Source: Pseudomonas sp. B21_DOA (GTDB lineage: Bacteria > Pseudomonadota > Gammaproteobacteria > Pseudomonadales > Pseudomonadaceae). Taken from it: DNA of 64,000 nucleotides. This document shows positions 50,201 to 60,665 of this stretch, in pieces. The stretch's first letter is position 1, and each line of letters starts with the position of its first letter. The position numbers and the translations under genes are program-made. Below the pieces are notes generated by a model that was given only the letters and a program-made list of their open reading frames with translations, was not told the origin of the DNA and searched no databases. The stretch lies in assembly GCA_030544685.1 (NCBI GenBank), contig CP086683.1, positions 5,580,001-5,644,000 on the forward strand. The letters run 5' to 3'.

Positions 50201-50916
50201 CTATAAACCTTTGATAGCGCTGCCAAACGCCGTCTCATAAAAGTAGACGAGTTTTTCCAGTCGGCATCGCGGAACGACGAATGGCGACGCAGTTGCTTCA
50301 TGTCATGCTGCGCAGCGCGATAGGCGGTCAGGCGCTGGCGGCATTTCTCCAGATCGATCAACGCCACTTCAACCTGCGCCGCTTCGCCTTCACCGGTCAC
50401 GCGCACGAAAACGTGCTTGATGTAAATGCAGCTGTGCTGCCAGCGGCCCTTGTGCATGCGCGCGAGGTTTTCGGCGAGGTCCTTGAGCACGCGCTCGTAA
50501 ACCACATCGCCACATTGATCGCGACCACCAGCAGCGGCCAGCCAGTGCTCCAGTTCCTGAAAGCCATCGAGTGATTTGGTGACGAGCAGTGCGCGCCACT
50601 TGTATTGCGGATCCGGTTGCGCGCCGCAAAAGACGATCTGCGGAACCCGCACACCGAGTTTGCTCACGCCGGTCAGCGCATCGAGTTCACGCAATACGGT
50701 CGGGCGACCGAACGGGTGCAACCAGCTGCGATAGATGTGCCCGGTCTGGCGCTTGGCGTACAGCAACTGGCCGTCACGGCCGACGATGCGCTGTACCCCG
50801 CTTTCACCACCGCGGCGCACGTTGGGTTCTTCCACCCATTCGCCACGCTGGGCCCAGTAATAATCGAAACCATCTTGCGAAGCGAGATCCGCTCCAACCG
50901 CTGCTTGCACTGCCAT
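50201..50916 (-). CDS. inaA: InaA/WapQ-type lipopolysaccharide-kinase-like protein, frameshifted
   Basis: A Kdo/WaaP-type small kinase of about 238 aa, expected to phosphorylate lipopolysaccharide core or an envelope substrate. The kinase features are AKRQTGHIYRSWLHPFGRPT, LLVTKSLDGFQELEHWL (hinge), LARMHKGRWQHSCIYIKHVF (catalytic HxxxxxxxDxxxxN-like, modified) and VALIDLEKCRQRL (metal loop Asp). One A is missing at 50252-50256 (T run on +); restored, the end is DADWKKLVYFYETAFGSAIK. It is 3 bases after the methyltransferase gene (same strand) and in P. fluorescens and P. putida the pair lies downstream of colRS, where it is called orf222/wapQ or inaA. Confidence 0.8.
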
Positions 50917-50919
50917 CCT

Positions 50920-51588
50920 CTACCTCTTGCGTAATACGTAAACCCGCCACATCGCATAGAGCGGTATAAAGTCCAGTTGTTCCTGAATGCGGAAACCCGC
51001 CTGTTCAAATTCTTTTTCGATCGTCGCCGCCGGAATCAGAAAGCGATTCTGGTAATCACGATTCGGCCGGTCCAGTTCGGCGCGCTTACGCTTCCACGCC
51101 TTGAAGTTGCCATCGACCCACAATGAAACAATCACGCTGTCGCGGGTGACCCGCTCGAATTCGCGCAGGATCACCTTACGGTGCTCTGCTTCACCGATAT
51201 GGTGAAGCAGACGCATGCAGAAGATGCTATCGACCGCGTTATCCGGCAAGGCAATATCGAACGCCGAGGTGTGCAGCGGTTGTACGCGCTTGACCACATC
51301 GGCCGGCTGGCCTTGCAGCGCGGTCTTGATCATCGACTCGGAGTTGTCCGCACCGATGATCACCCGATTGGGCTTTTCCGCGAGCATGGGCCAGAAACGC
51401 CCTGCGCCGCAGGGCAGATCCAGCACCAGTCCGGGATCCCCCGCCAGCGCCAGGGCCTTGCGCCCCAGTTGCTCGTCGCGCCAGTGCGACAGGCGGCGGC
51501 CAAGGCTCTCCTGGTGCTTGCGCAGGTAGCGTTGTGCGTGTTGGTCGTCGTACTTTTCGGAAAAATCGAGCTTGATCGGGCCGGCCAT
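50920..51588 (-). CDS. SAM-dependent methyltransferase (orf222)
   Basis: 222 aa class I methyltransferase: motif I VLDLPCGAGRFWPMLAEKPN, acidic loop GADNSESMIK, and motif IV-like AVDSIFCMRLLHHIGE. Starts MAGPIK at 51588 or one codon earlier (MMAG, 51591). GGAG precedes it. Its length and its position between colS and inaA match orf222 of P. fluorescens WCS365, part of the ColR-regulated orf222/wapQ unit as I recall it. Substrate unknown; probably an envelope component. Confidence 0.8.
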   Translation of the reverse strand: MAGPIKLDFSEKYDDQHAQRYLRKHQESLGRRLSHWRDEQLGRKALALAGDPGLVLDLPCGAGRFWPMLAEKPNRVIIGADNSESMIKTALQGQPADVVKRVQPLHTSAFDIALPDNAVDSIFCMRLLHHIGEAEHRKVILREFERVTRDSVIVSLWVDGNFKAWKRKRAELDRPNRDYQNRFLIPAATIEKEFEQAGFRIQEQLDFIPLYAMWRVYVLRKR

Positions 51589-51656
51589 CATCTGGACTCC
51601 TGAGTTCTGATGACGTCACCTTAGGCAGCGACGTGTCAGCGTCAGGTCATCCAATT

Positions 51657-51672
51657 GTGAAAATTCTGTCAG
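51657..51672 (-). promoter_or_regulatory. Candidate ColR-binding site for orf222-inaA
   Basis: On the minus strand this reads CTGACAGAATTTTCAC, 14 of 16 matches to the ColR consensus YYNASNNYTTTTTCAC that I recall from P. putida work. It lies about 70 bases ahead of the methyltransferase start and within the gap after colS. Confidence 0.5.
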
Positions 51673-51739
51673 GTAAATCGGCAAAGTATTACAACGTTAT
51701 ACAGGATTTAGACAGGTGGGCGGGAGTAGCCTCGAGCCA

Positions 51740-53022
51740 CTATTTGCCGGCATTCACGCCAAGATCTACCTCGAATCGGCAGCCATTGGGGTCCATTGTG
51801 CTCAGGCTGACCGTCCAGCCCTGGTTTTCACAGATGCGCTGCACCAGCGATAAACCGAGGCCGAGACCCTCGCCACGTTTTTCGCTGCCGCGCACAAAGG
51901 GCTCGAACATCGCCTCGCGTTTTTCCTCGGGAATACCCACCCCGAATCCTCGACGACAAATCCGTTGGCAGTGAGGGTCAGGCGAATGAAGCCCTGCTCG
52001 GTGTAATGCAGAGCATTGCGCAGCAAGTTGCCCATCACCGCGTTCAGCAAGGTCGCGTTGAAACGCGTGTCAGGTGGGTTACCCGTCTCGAACAACAGCG
52101 TCAGGCCCTTGCGCTCGATCGGTTCGCGCCACAGGCACAGCAGGCTGTCGGCTACTTGCGTCAGGTTCTGCTGCGGCGCCGCCCCGGCTTCTTCGTTCTG
52201 TGCGCGCGCCAGCATCAGGAAGGTCTGCACCAGTTCGCGCATCTCTTCGCTGGCCCGGGCAATGCGCTGGACCTGGGCGCGGCCACGCTGATCGATCCCG
52301 GGGTTTTCCAGCAGCAATTCGCAGGAACTGGCCAAGACCATCAGCGGCGTGCGCAACTCGTGGCTGACATCGCTGGTGAACAGCCTTTCGCGGGTCAGCG
52401 CCTGACACAGACGCCCCAGCGTGGCGTCGAATGCCACCGCCAGTTCACCGACTTCATCCGCCGCGTAATCCGGCGCCAGGGGTGGCGCCAAGCCGAGCAA
52501 CTGGTCGCGATGGCGAACCTGCCGGGCCAGGCGAACCACCGGCGCCATCACTTTGCGCGCGAGCACCCAGCCAAGAAACACCGCCAGCGCCAGACTGAGC
52601 ACGAAGCCCACCAGCACCACGGCAAACAGCACGCGCTCGCGCTCTTCGAAATCGCTTTGATCCTGCAGCAAGACATAACGCCGGCCATCTACCACTTCAA
52701 CCATGGCGTGATAGGACAGCTGCTCGCGAAACACTTCATGGAAACCGGCATCGAGGTGACGCAGATCCTTGGGCAGTTCGAAGTCTCCCGGCCCACCGCT
52801 GAAATAGAACAGCTGGTCAGGCTCGGGGCGATGGCTCCAGTCGGAGACGTTGTCCATCAACAGCAAACGTTGCAGGTCGCCGCCCAGCCCTGCGGAAATC
52901 AGCTTCTCCTCCACCAGGTGCACCGTGGCGACGATGCCCATGGCGAAGGCGCCGGCCACCAGCGCACTCATCAGCGCAAAGGCGATGATGATCCGCTGGG
53001 AAAGACTCTGCTTAAACTCCAT
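51740..53022 (-). CDS. colS: ColS sensor histidine kinase, frameshifted
   Basis: Membrane sensor of about 427 aa (helix 1 RIIIAFALMSALVAGAFAMG, periplasmic loop, helix 2 VVLVGFVLSLALAVFLGWVL), HAMP, H-box (FTSDVSHELRTPLMVLASSC), N-box (MGNLLRNALHYTEQG) and G-boxes. In Pseudomonas ColS responds to zinc, iron and membrane stress, and phosphorylates ColR. One G is missing at 51940-51943 (CCCC on +); with it the end reads VEDSGVGIPEEKREAMF and continues to 51740. Its start overlaps the colR stop by about 11 bases, so the two are co-translated. Confidence 0.85.
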
Positions 53023-53695
53023 CTCGCCCCTCAGCCAAGCGATAACCGACACCGTGCACGGTGTGCAGCAGTGGCTTGGCGAATGGCTTGTCGATCACCT
53101 GGCGCAACTGGTGAACATGGCTGCGCAGGCTGTCGCTGTCGGGGCAGTCGTCGCCCCACAGTGCTTCTTCGAGAATCTCCCGGCGCAGCACGTGCGGGCT
53201 CTTCTGCATCAACACCGCGAGCAGCTTGAGGCCGACCGGGTTGAGCTTGAGCAACTTGCCTTCGCGGGTGACTTCCAGGGTATCGAGGTCGTAACTCAGG
53301 TCGCCGACCTGCAAAGCACGGCGGCCGCCGCCCTGGGCACGGCGCATGACCGCTTCGACGCGCGCGGCCAGTTCGGACAAAGCGAACGGTTTGATCAGGT
53401 AATCGTCGGCGCCGGACTTGAAGCCCTGCAGGCGGTCGTCGAGTTGATCACGGGCGGTGAGCATGATCACCGGCGTGTCACGCCGGGCGTCTTCACGCAG
53501 GCGTTTGCACAAGGTGTAGCCGTCGATGCCAGGCAACATGATGTCGAGCACGATCAGGTCGTAATGCTCGGTCGCCGCCAGATGCAGACCGGACAGACCA
53601 TCCTGGGCGCAATCGACGGTATAGCCTTTCATGCCCAGGTAATCGGCCAGATTGGCCAGGATGTCACGGTTGTCTTCGACCAGCAGAATTCGCAT
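53012..53695 (-). CDS. colR: ColR response regulator
   Basis: 227 aa OmpR-family regulator. Receiver domain: MRILLVEDNRDILANLADYL, D51 in LIVLDIMLPGIDG, LTARDQ, LIKPF. C-terminal winged helix: LNPVGLKLLAVLMQKSPHVL, RSHVHQLRQVIDKPF, HGVGYRL. The ATG at 53695 has GGAGGAG six bases ahead; the ATG at 53701 would be too close. ColRS maintains outer-membrane integrity and root colonisation in Pseudomonas. It lies divergent from the PAP2 phosphatase gene. Confidence 0.9.
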   Translation of the reverse strand: MRILLVEDNRDILANLADYLGMKGYTVDCAQDGLSGLHLAATEHYDLIVLDIMLPGIDGYTLCKRLREDARRDTPVIMLTARDQLDDRLQGFKSGADDYLIKPFALSELAARVEAVMRRAQGGGRRALQVGDLSYDLDTLEVTREGKLLKLNPVGLKLLAVLMQKSPHVLRREILEEALWGDDCPDSDSLRSHVHQLRQVIDKPFAKPLLHTVHGVGYRLAEGRDGV

Positions 53696-53802
53696 GGACA
53701 TCTCCTCCGAACGGGGTAACGGCCGTCTTGGCCCGCGCAGCTTACGGCCAAGTGTGGCTCAGGGCTAGGGGCGTTTTTCGATAAATCTGCGCCGTGCGCG
53801 CT

Positions 53803-53818
53803 GCGACGATTTTTTCAC
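53803..53818 (+). promoter_or_regulatory. Candidate ColR-binding site for the PAP2 gene
   Basis: GCGACGATTTTTTCAC, 15 of 16 matches to the consensus YYNASNNYTTTTTCAC, 89 bases ahead of the phosphatase start and in the divergent colR spacer (53702-53906), where it could also affect colR itself. Confidence 0.6.
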
Positions 53819-53906
53819 TTTCGGTTAACAAATCGCCGACGCCTGCGCGCGCAGACTCCGCGCGATTGCGCTCTCCCTTTCTTTTCATCGACCAAGGAAT
53901 CTGCCC

Positions 53907-54650
53907 ATGGTGTCGACCTCTGCCCTTCCCGCTTCGAGGCCACTGAACTGGTGGCTGTGTCTGGGCATCCCAGCGGTGGCGGCGATCATTCTGCTGTTGC
54001 TGGAACTGACCGATCTGGACATGGTTCTGGCGCAAATGTTCTACGACCCGGTCGCCGGCGATTTCATCGGGCGCCACAGCTATTTCCTTGAAGACATCCT
54101 GCATGACCGGGCGAAACAGGTGGTCATCGGCTTTTCGGTGTTCGCCATTCTCGGTTTCATCGGTGCGTTTTTCATCGAACGGCTGAAACCGTTCAAGCGC
54201 GAACTGGGCTGTCTGGTGCTGTCGCTGGGGCTGGCGACTTCGTTTGTTACGCCAGTCAAAGCCGTCACCGCCGTGCAATGCCCGTGGAGCCTGGAGCAAT
54301 TCGGCGGCCACGAGACCTACAGCAAACTGATGGAGCATCGCCCCGCCACTGACAAGCCGGGACGTTGCTGGCCGGGTGGCCATGCGGCGACCGGGTTTAC
54401 CCTGTTTGCGTTGTTCTTCGTGTTGCGCGACCGTCGTCCGCGACTCGCACGACAGGCGTTTGTGTTTGCCTTTGCGCTGGGCTCGGTGTTCTCGATCAGC
54501 CGCATGATGCAGGGCGCGCACTTCTTTTCGCACAACGTGTGGACGGCTATTTTCTGCTGGCTGATTTGTCTGGGGGCTTATTACTGGGTGCTGTATCGCC
54601 CGGCGAGCAAGGCTGCAACGGTTGTCAAAGCACGCCCCGTCAGCGCTTGA
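53907..54650 (+). CDS. PAP2-superfamily membrane phosphatase
   Basis: 247 aa, about six membrane helices. The phosphatase motifs are present in modified order: PVKAVTAVQCPW (motif 1 lysine), PGGHAATGF (motif 2, PSGH variant) and SRMMQGAHFFSHNVW (motif 3 SRxxxxxHxxxHD-like, with Asn in place of the last Asp). Members remove phosphate from lipid A, undecaprenyl pyrophosphate or phosphatidic acid. The insertion GRCWPGGHAATGF is typical of the LpxE/PgpB-like group with a periplasmic active site. Divergent from colR and behind a near-perfect ColR box, hence likely part of the ColR envelope regulon. Confidence 0.8.
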   Translation: MVSTSALPASRPLNWWLCLGIPAVAAIILLLLELTDLDMVLAQMFYDPVAGDFIGRHSYFLEDILHDRAKQVVIGFSVFAILGFIGAFFIERLKPFKRELGCLVLSLGLATSFVTPVKAVTAVQCPWSLEQFGGHETYSKLMEHRPATDKPGRCWPGGHAATGFTLFALFFVLRDRRPRLARQAFVFAFALGSVFSISRMMQGAHFFSHNVWTAIFCWLICLGAYYWVLYRPASKAATVVKARPVSA

Positions 54651-54659
54651 TCGAACGCC

Positions 54660-54751
54660 ATCGCTGGCAAGCCAGCTCCCACAGGGACTGAAAGTGTTCA
54701 GACACTCTGTGCCTGACCTTGGATTCCTGTGGGAGCTGGCTTGCCAGCGAT
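54660..54751. repeat. REP pair, GCTGGCAAGCCAGCTCC family
   Basis: TCGCTGGCAAGCCAGCTCCC and its complement around about 45 bases, a variant of the GTGGGAGC families with CTGGC arms. Confidence 0.85.
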
Positions 54752-54792
54752 GGCCACACCTCGGTCTGTAGCCCGCCCAGAATTCGGGCAAT

Positions 54793-54828
54793 AAAAAACC
54801 CCGCCTGCTTTCACAGGCGGGGTTTTTT
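54793..54828. terminator. Bidirectional terminator after groEL
   Basis: AAAAAACCCCGCCTG-CTTTCA-CAGGCGGGGTTTTTT, a 15-base near-perfect stem with A and T tracts, 21 bases past the groEL stop on the minus strand. Confidence 0.92.
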
Positions 54829-54849
54829 CGTTACAGGGATAAGGCTGGC

Positions 54850-56508
<1,659 letters not shown>

Positions 56509-56546
56509 TTAAATACTTTGTAGTAACGGGAAAATGAACGGGGATA

Positions 56547-56840
56547 TCAGCCTTCGATAACCGCGAGAATTTCGTTCTCGCTCATTACCAGCAGGTCTTC
56601 GCCATCGACTTTCACAGTGTTGCTGCCGGAGTAAGGACCGAACACAACCTTGTCGCCTTCCTTCACGGACAGTGCACGCACTTCACCGTTTTCCAGAGCT
56701 TTGCCCGGGCCTACAGCGAGAATCACACCGTGGTTGGCCTTTTCAGCAGCCGAACCTGGCAGGACGATACCGCCAGCGGTTTTCTTTTCTTCTTCGCTGC
56801 GACGGATGACGACGCGGTCATGCAGAGGACGAAGCTTCAT
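56547..56840 (-). CDS. groES: Co-chaperonin GroES
   Basis: 97 aa lid subunit of the GroEL/ES chaperonin. [20 protein letters not shown], the mobile loop ([14 protein letters not shown]) and the roof-loop region are typical. First gene of the groESL operon, transcribed from the heat-shock promoter at 56982-57014. Confidence 0.97.
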   Translation of the reverse strand: MKLRPLHDRVVIRRSEEEKKTAGGIVLPGSAAEKANHGVILAVGPGKALENGEVRALSVKEGDKVVFGPYSGSNTVKVDGEDLLVMSENEILAVIEG

Positions 56841-56981
56841 TGTCGATCTCTCCTAATTGTGGTTTTCATCGGCCGGTGTAGTCCCGGCGGGTTTAACGAA
56901 TCCGGCCTGCGCCGGTTGCGGTCCGTCGAGCGAACCGCGCAAGTCTGTCCGGTTTGAATACCGGAAACCTTTCGGTGACCG

Positions 56982-57014
56982 ATACATAGGGGCGCACAAG
57001 CCGATTACAAGGGC
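56982..57014 (-). promoter_or_regulatory. Sigma32 (heat-shock) promoter of groESL
   Basis: On the minus strand the -35 region CCCTTGTAA and the -10 region CCCCTATGTAT are separated by about 12 bases, close to the RpoH consensus CTTGAA / CCCCATNTA. No CIRCE operator is visible, as expected for a pseudomonad. Confidence 0.7.
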
Positions 57015-57097
57015 TGGCGGAAAAAATTTTTCATCGCCACGCAGTAAAAAACGCCATAAACGAGCACGGCACCCGCAGGTGCCGTGTCGATGCTGTG

Positions 57098-57574
57098 TTA
57101 CTTGTTGTCGCGGTGTTCGAACTCGCCTTCGATCACATTCGGCTCTCGACCGAGCGGCTCGCGTGGGGCCGGGCCGCCACGCGGTTGCAGGTCGTCGGCG
57201 AAGGCGCGCTGGCGCATGGCCTGGTCTTCGGCGCGCTGGCGCATCTTGTTCGCCAGCAGACGACGGGTCACCGGCAACAGCATCACCAGACCGACCACGT
57301 CACTGATGAAGCCGGGAATGATCAACAGGCCTCCGGCCAGCGCCAGCATCAGGCCTTCGAGCATGGTCTGTGCGGGCAATTCGCCGCGGTTCAGGCTTTC
57401 CCGGGCACGCAATGCGGTGGCCAGACCGGCGACGCGCAGGACGAACACACCGAACATCGAGCCGAGAATGATCAGCAGCAGGGCCGGGAAGAACCCGATA
57501 GAGCCTGCCACTTTGACGAATACGAACAGCTCCAGCACTGGAAACAGCAGAAAGAGCAACAGAAAAGGGCGCAT
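57098..57574 (-). CDS. fxsA: FxsA-family membrane protein
   Basis: 158 aa. MRPFLLLFLLFPVLELFVFV and GSIGFFPALLLIILGSMFGV are the first two of about three membrane helices; the typical FxsA domain ends in PGFISDVVGLVMLLPVTRRL, followed by a disordered polar tail with PRG. FxsA counteracts phage T7 exclusion by the F plasmid in E. coli; the chromosomal role in Pseudomonas is unknown. The ATG at 57574 is preferred to TTG at 57577. Confidence 0.88.
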   Translation of the reverse strand: MRPFLLLFLLFPVLELFVFVKVAGSIGFFPALLLIILGSMFGVFVLRVAGLATALRARESLNRGELPAQTMLEGLMLALAGGLLIIPGFISDVVGLVMLLPVTRRLLANKMRQRAEDQAMRQRAFADDLQPRGGPAPREPLGREPNVIEGEFEHRDNK

Positions 57575-57584
57575 CAAAGTTTCC

Positions 57585-58370
57585 TCAACGCAAGAAATGC
57601 CTTGCAGTAAGCCTTAGATGACGTCGCCCTTGCGTGAATTCAAGCTTAACTTTGCGCTTTTTCGGCCAGGACTGGGCTTGAGCCAGAGAAACCAAGGCCT
57701 CGCGCACTTGTGTCGGCGTGTTACATGACGCTGCAAAGGGAAGCCAATAGACCGCCTGACCGATGCGCAGGTGCATGCCTTCGCTATCAATCCCGGCCAG
57801 TTGCGCCGGCACGCTGTTGGGCAGCCCGGCGAGCTCGACGTAATGGGCGATGGCCTTGGCGTGGTCGCTGTTCATGTGCTCGACCATGTTGATTTCCGCC
57901 TTGCCGGCGAACGGGTTGGCCAGGATCAGATCGTCGATCCAGTGGATCGCACCAAAGCCGCCGATGTAGCGATGGCGCACCGGATTGAGCACCCAGAAAT
58001 CGAAATCGTGGGCCTGGTGATAATTCTGCGAATCCGGAAAGTAGCGGTAATAACGCTCGGCGGCGGCCTCGATGGCTGCCGGGTCTTCGAGCTTCTGCGC
58101 TTCGGCCAGATACGTCAGGCGCCCGACCGCCTGCACATCGTCGGCCTCGCGCTCGCCCACCAGCATCGAGCACTTCGGATCTTTCTGCAGGTTATGCGTG
58201 TGCTGGGCGATGCGGCTGATCAGGATCAGCGGCCGGCCCTGCTCGTCCAGGCAATACGGCACCACGGAGCCGAACGGAAAACCGGGCATCGATTTCGAGT
58301 GGGTCGACAGCACTCCACGGTATTCCTTGAGAAGCAATTCTCGGGCATTCTTCGCCACTTCAGCGCTCAA
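57585..58370 (-). CDS. HugZ/pyridoxamine-phosphate-oxidase-like heme protein
   Basis: About 261 aa split-barrel protein of the HugZ family, which bind and may degrade heme. VLSTHSKSMPGFPFGSVVPY, SRIAQHTHNLQKDPKCSMLV and RYIGGFGAIHWI belong to the N-terminal FMN-type barrel; NMVEHMNSDHAKAIAHYVEL in the C-terminal helical domain carries the His/Asp pair of the DUF2470 unit. The TTG at 58370 is the likely start, with GGAG just upstream; no ATG gives a reasonable start. It is 10 bases ahead of fxsA, so the two may be one transcript. Confidence 0.75.
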   Translation of the reverse strand: MSAEVAKNARELLLKEYRGVLSTHSKSMPGFPFGSVVPYCLDEQGRPLILISRIAQHTHNLQKDPKCSMLVGEREADDVQAVGRLTYLAEAQKLEDPAAIEAAAERYYRYFPDSQNYHQAHDFDFWVLNPVRHRYIGGFGAIHWIDDLILANPFAGKAEINMVEHMNSDHAKAIAHYVELAGLPNSVPAQLAGIDSEGMHLRIGQAVYWLPFAASCNTPTQVREALVSLAQAQSWPKKRKVKLEFTQGRRHLRLTARHFLR

Positions 58371-58526
58371 TTTGTGACTCCTTAAATGGGTTCCGTCTAG
58401 AAAACGGACAGGCGCAGCGAAAAGTAACCGGCACGCACCGGGCAAATGTTGCTCTGCAATCTGGCCCGGGCCGGTGCCGATCGAGCGTTGCCGACAACAA
58501 AAACAACTCAGACCTGCCAGCGGGAC

Positions 58527-59291
58527 ATGCGAATGCAACTCAACGACAAAGTAATCATTATCACCGGCGGTTGCCAGGGTTTGGGCCGTTCCATGGCCGA
58601 GTATTTCGCCGGCAAGGGCGCCAAGCTGGCCCTGGTTGATCTGAATCAGGAAAAACTCGACGACGCCGTGGCCGCCTGCAAAGCCAAAGGCGTCGAAGCC
58701 CGCAGCTACCTGTGCAACGTCGCCAATGAAGAACAGGTCGAGCACATGGTCGCCCAGGTTGCCGCTGACTTCGGCGCGATTCACGGCCTGATCAACAACG
58801 CCGGAATCCTGCGCGATGGTCTGCTGCTGAAGGTCAAGGACGGCGAAATGACCAAGATGAGCCTGGCCCAGTGGCAGGCGGTGATCGACGTCAACCTGAC
58901 CGGCGTGTTCCTCTGCACCCGTGAGGTGGCGGCGAAGATGGTCGAGCTGAAGAACAACGGCGCGATCATCAACATTTCGTCGATCTCCCGCGCGGGCAAC
59001 GTCGGCCAGACCAACTATTCCGCAGCCAAGGCTGGCGTCGCAGCCGCAACTGTGACCTGGGCGAAGGAACTGGCGCGTTACGGCATTCGCGTCGCGGGCA
59101 TTGCGCCGGGCTTCATCGAAACCGAAATGACCCTGGGCATGAAACCGGAAGCGCTGGAGAAGATGACGTCAGGGATACCGCTCAAGCGCATGGGCAAGCC
59201 GGAGGAGATCGCCCATTCGGCGGCGTATATCTTCGAGAACGACTACTACACCGGACGGATTCTGGAGATGGATGGCGGCTTGCGCATCTGA
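58527..59291 (+). CDS. SDR-family oxidoreductase
   Basis: Classical short-chain dehydrogenase of about 254 aa. [20 protein letters not shown] is the dinucleotide motif, NNAG at [11 protein letters not shown], the catalytic Ser in [10 protein letters not shown] and Tyr-x-x-x-Lys in [10 protein letters not shown]. FabG-like end ([20 protein letters not shown]). The start may be six bases later (MQLND). Position beside the HugZ-like gene matches PA4389 in order. Substrate unknown. Confidence 0.83.
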   Translation: MRMQLNDKVIIITGGCQGLGRSMAEYFAGKGAKLALVDLNQEKLDDAVAACKAKGVEARSYLCNVANEEQVEHMVAQVAADFGAIHGLINNAGILRDGLLLKVKDGEMTKMSLAQWQAVIDVNLTGVFLCTREVAAKMVELKNNGAIINISSISRAGNVGQTNYSAAKAGVAAATVTWAKELARYGIRVAGIAPGFIETEMTLGMKPEALEKMTSGIPLKRMGKPEEIAHSAAYIFENDYYTGRILEMDGGLRI

Positions 59292-59309
59292 CTGTCACCC
59301 TGAAACAAA

Positions 59310-59398
59310 TGTGGGAGCGAGCCTGCTCGCGAATGCGGTGTGTCATTCAACCCATTGGTTGTCTGATCTACCGCTTTCGCGAGCAGGCTCGCTCCACA
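59310..59398. repeat. REP pair, GAGCGAGCCTGCTCGC family
   Basis: TGTGGGAGCGAGCCTGCTCG and its complement around about 41 bases. The right arm reads GCTCCACA where other copies have GCTCCCACA: a missing C, likely the same type of error as in the genes. Confidence 0.85.
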
Positions 59399-59420
59399 GG
59401 TTTTCAGCGCCGCTGATGGA

Positions 59421-60514
59421 TCAATCGTCGCTGATGGTGATATTCGGCATCGCCGGTGTCGCCGCTTCCTGCAGCATAATACGAGCGCCGACGTGGCGGG
59501 CCAGTTCCTGGTAGACCATGGCGATCTGGCTGTCCGGTTCGGCAATCACGGTCGGCTTGCCGCCATCGGCCTGTTCGCGGATCAGCATCGACAGCGGCAG
59601 CGAGGCCAGCAGTTCCACGCCATATTGAGTGGCAAGCTTCTCGCCACCGCCCTCACCGAACAGATGCTCGGCATGCCCGCAGTTCGAGCAGATGTGCACG
59701 GCCATGTTTTCCACCACGCCCAGCACCGGAATGTTGACCTTGCGGAACATTTCCACGCCTTTGCGTGCGTCGAGCAATGCCAGATCCTGCGGCGTAGTGA
59801 CGATCACTGCGCCTGCCACCGGGACCTTCTGTGCCAGGGTCAGCTGGATGTCGCCGGTGCCCGGCGGCATGTCGATGACCAGATAATCCAGATCGCCCCA
59901 GGCGGTTTGCGTGACCAGTTGCAGCAGCGCCCCGGAAACCATCGGCCCGCGCCAGACCATCGGCGTGTTGTCGTCGGTCAGGAACGCCATCGACATGACT
60001 TCCACACCGTGGGCCTTGAGCGGGACGAACCACTTCTGATCCTTGACCTCAGGGCGGGTGCGCTCGGGGATGCCGAACATGATGCCCTGGCTCGGGCCAT
60101 AGATGTCGGCGTCGAGAATGCCGACTTTGGCGCCTTCGCGGGCCAGCGCCAGCGCGAGGTTGGCAGCGGTTGTGGATTTGCCCACGCCACCCTTGCCGGA
60201 CGCGACGGCGACGACGTTCTTGACGTTGGCCAGCCCGGAATCTGCGCCTGGGACTTGTGCGCGGCGATCACGCTGGCGATCTCGACTTTAGCCGCAGTGA
60301 CACCTTCGAGGTTTTCGATAGCCAGTTGCAGCATTTGCGCCCAACCGCTCTTGAACAGGCCGGCGGCGTAGCCGATTTCCAGCTGCACATTGACGCGGTC
60401 ATCGATGATCTCGATGTTTTTCACGCAACCGGCGCTGACCGGGTCCTGGTTCAGGTAAGGGTCGGTGTATTGGCTGAGGACGGCTTCCACCGCTGCGCGA
60501 GTGACGGCGCTCAT
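59421..60514 (-). CDS. apbC: Iron-sulfur cluster carrier ATPase ApbC/Mrp, frameshifted
   Basis: P-loop ATPase of about 364 aa that carries Fe-S clusters to target proteins. N-terminal MIP18-like domain, then VASGKGGVGKSTTAANLALA (deviant Walker A), DADIYGPSQGIMFG, LDYLVIDMPPGTGDIQLTL, and the cluster-binding CXXC in HICSNCGHAEHLFGEGGG. The frame breaks at the CCC of 60234-60236; one base gives QAQIPGLANVKNVVAVASGK. ATG at 60514. Divergent from metG with about 150 bases between. Confidence 0.9.
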
Positions 60515-60665
60515 GGGCAACTCCGATAACAAGACTGGAAAAGATGGCGGCTATCGTACCCCTTCTGTCATCCGGACGGCATGCCCGGCAACGATTTGCA
60601 GGGTGAAATATCTTGCCCGGCGCTTTATAGTGGCCGACCTCCGTTTCATCAAGTAGCGAAGCCCC

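Noticed and set aside
57064..57086. GCACGGCACC hairpin as a strong terminator of fxsA
   Set aside because: Stem is convincing but no T tract lies directly after it on either strand.
57585..58784. Extended start for the HugZ-like gene
   Set aside because: The extra N-terminus runs into the 5' side of the divergent SDR gene and shows no conserved text; the TTG at 58370 has a ribosome site.
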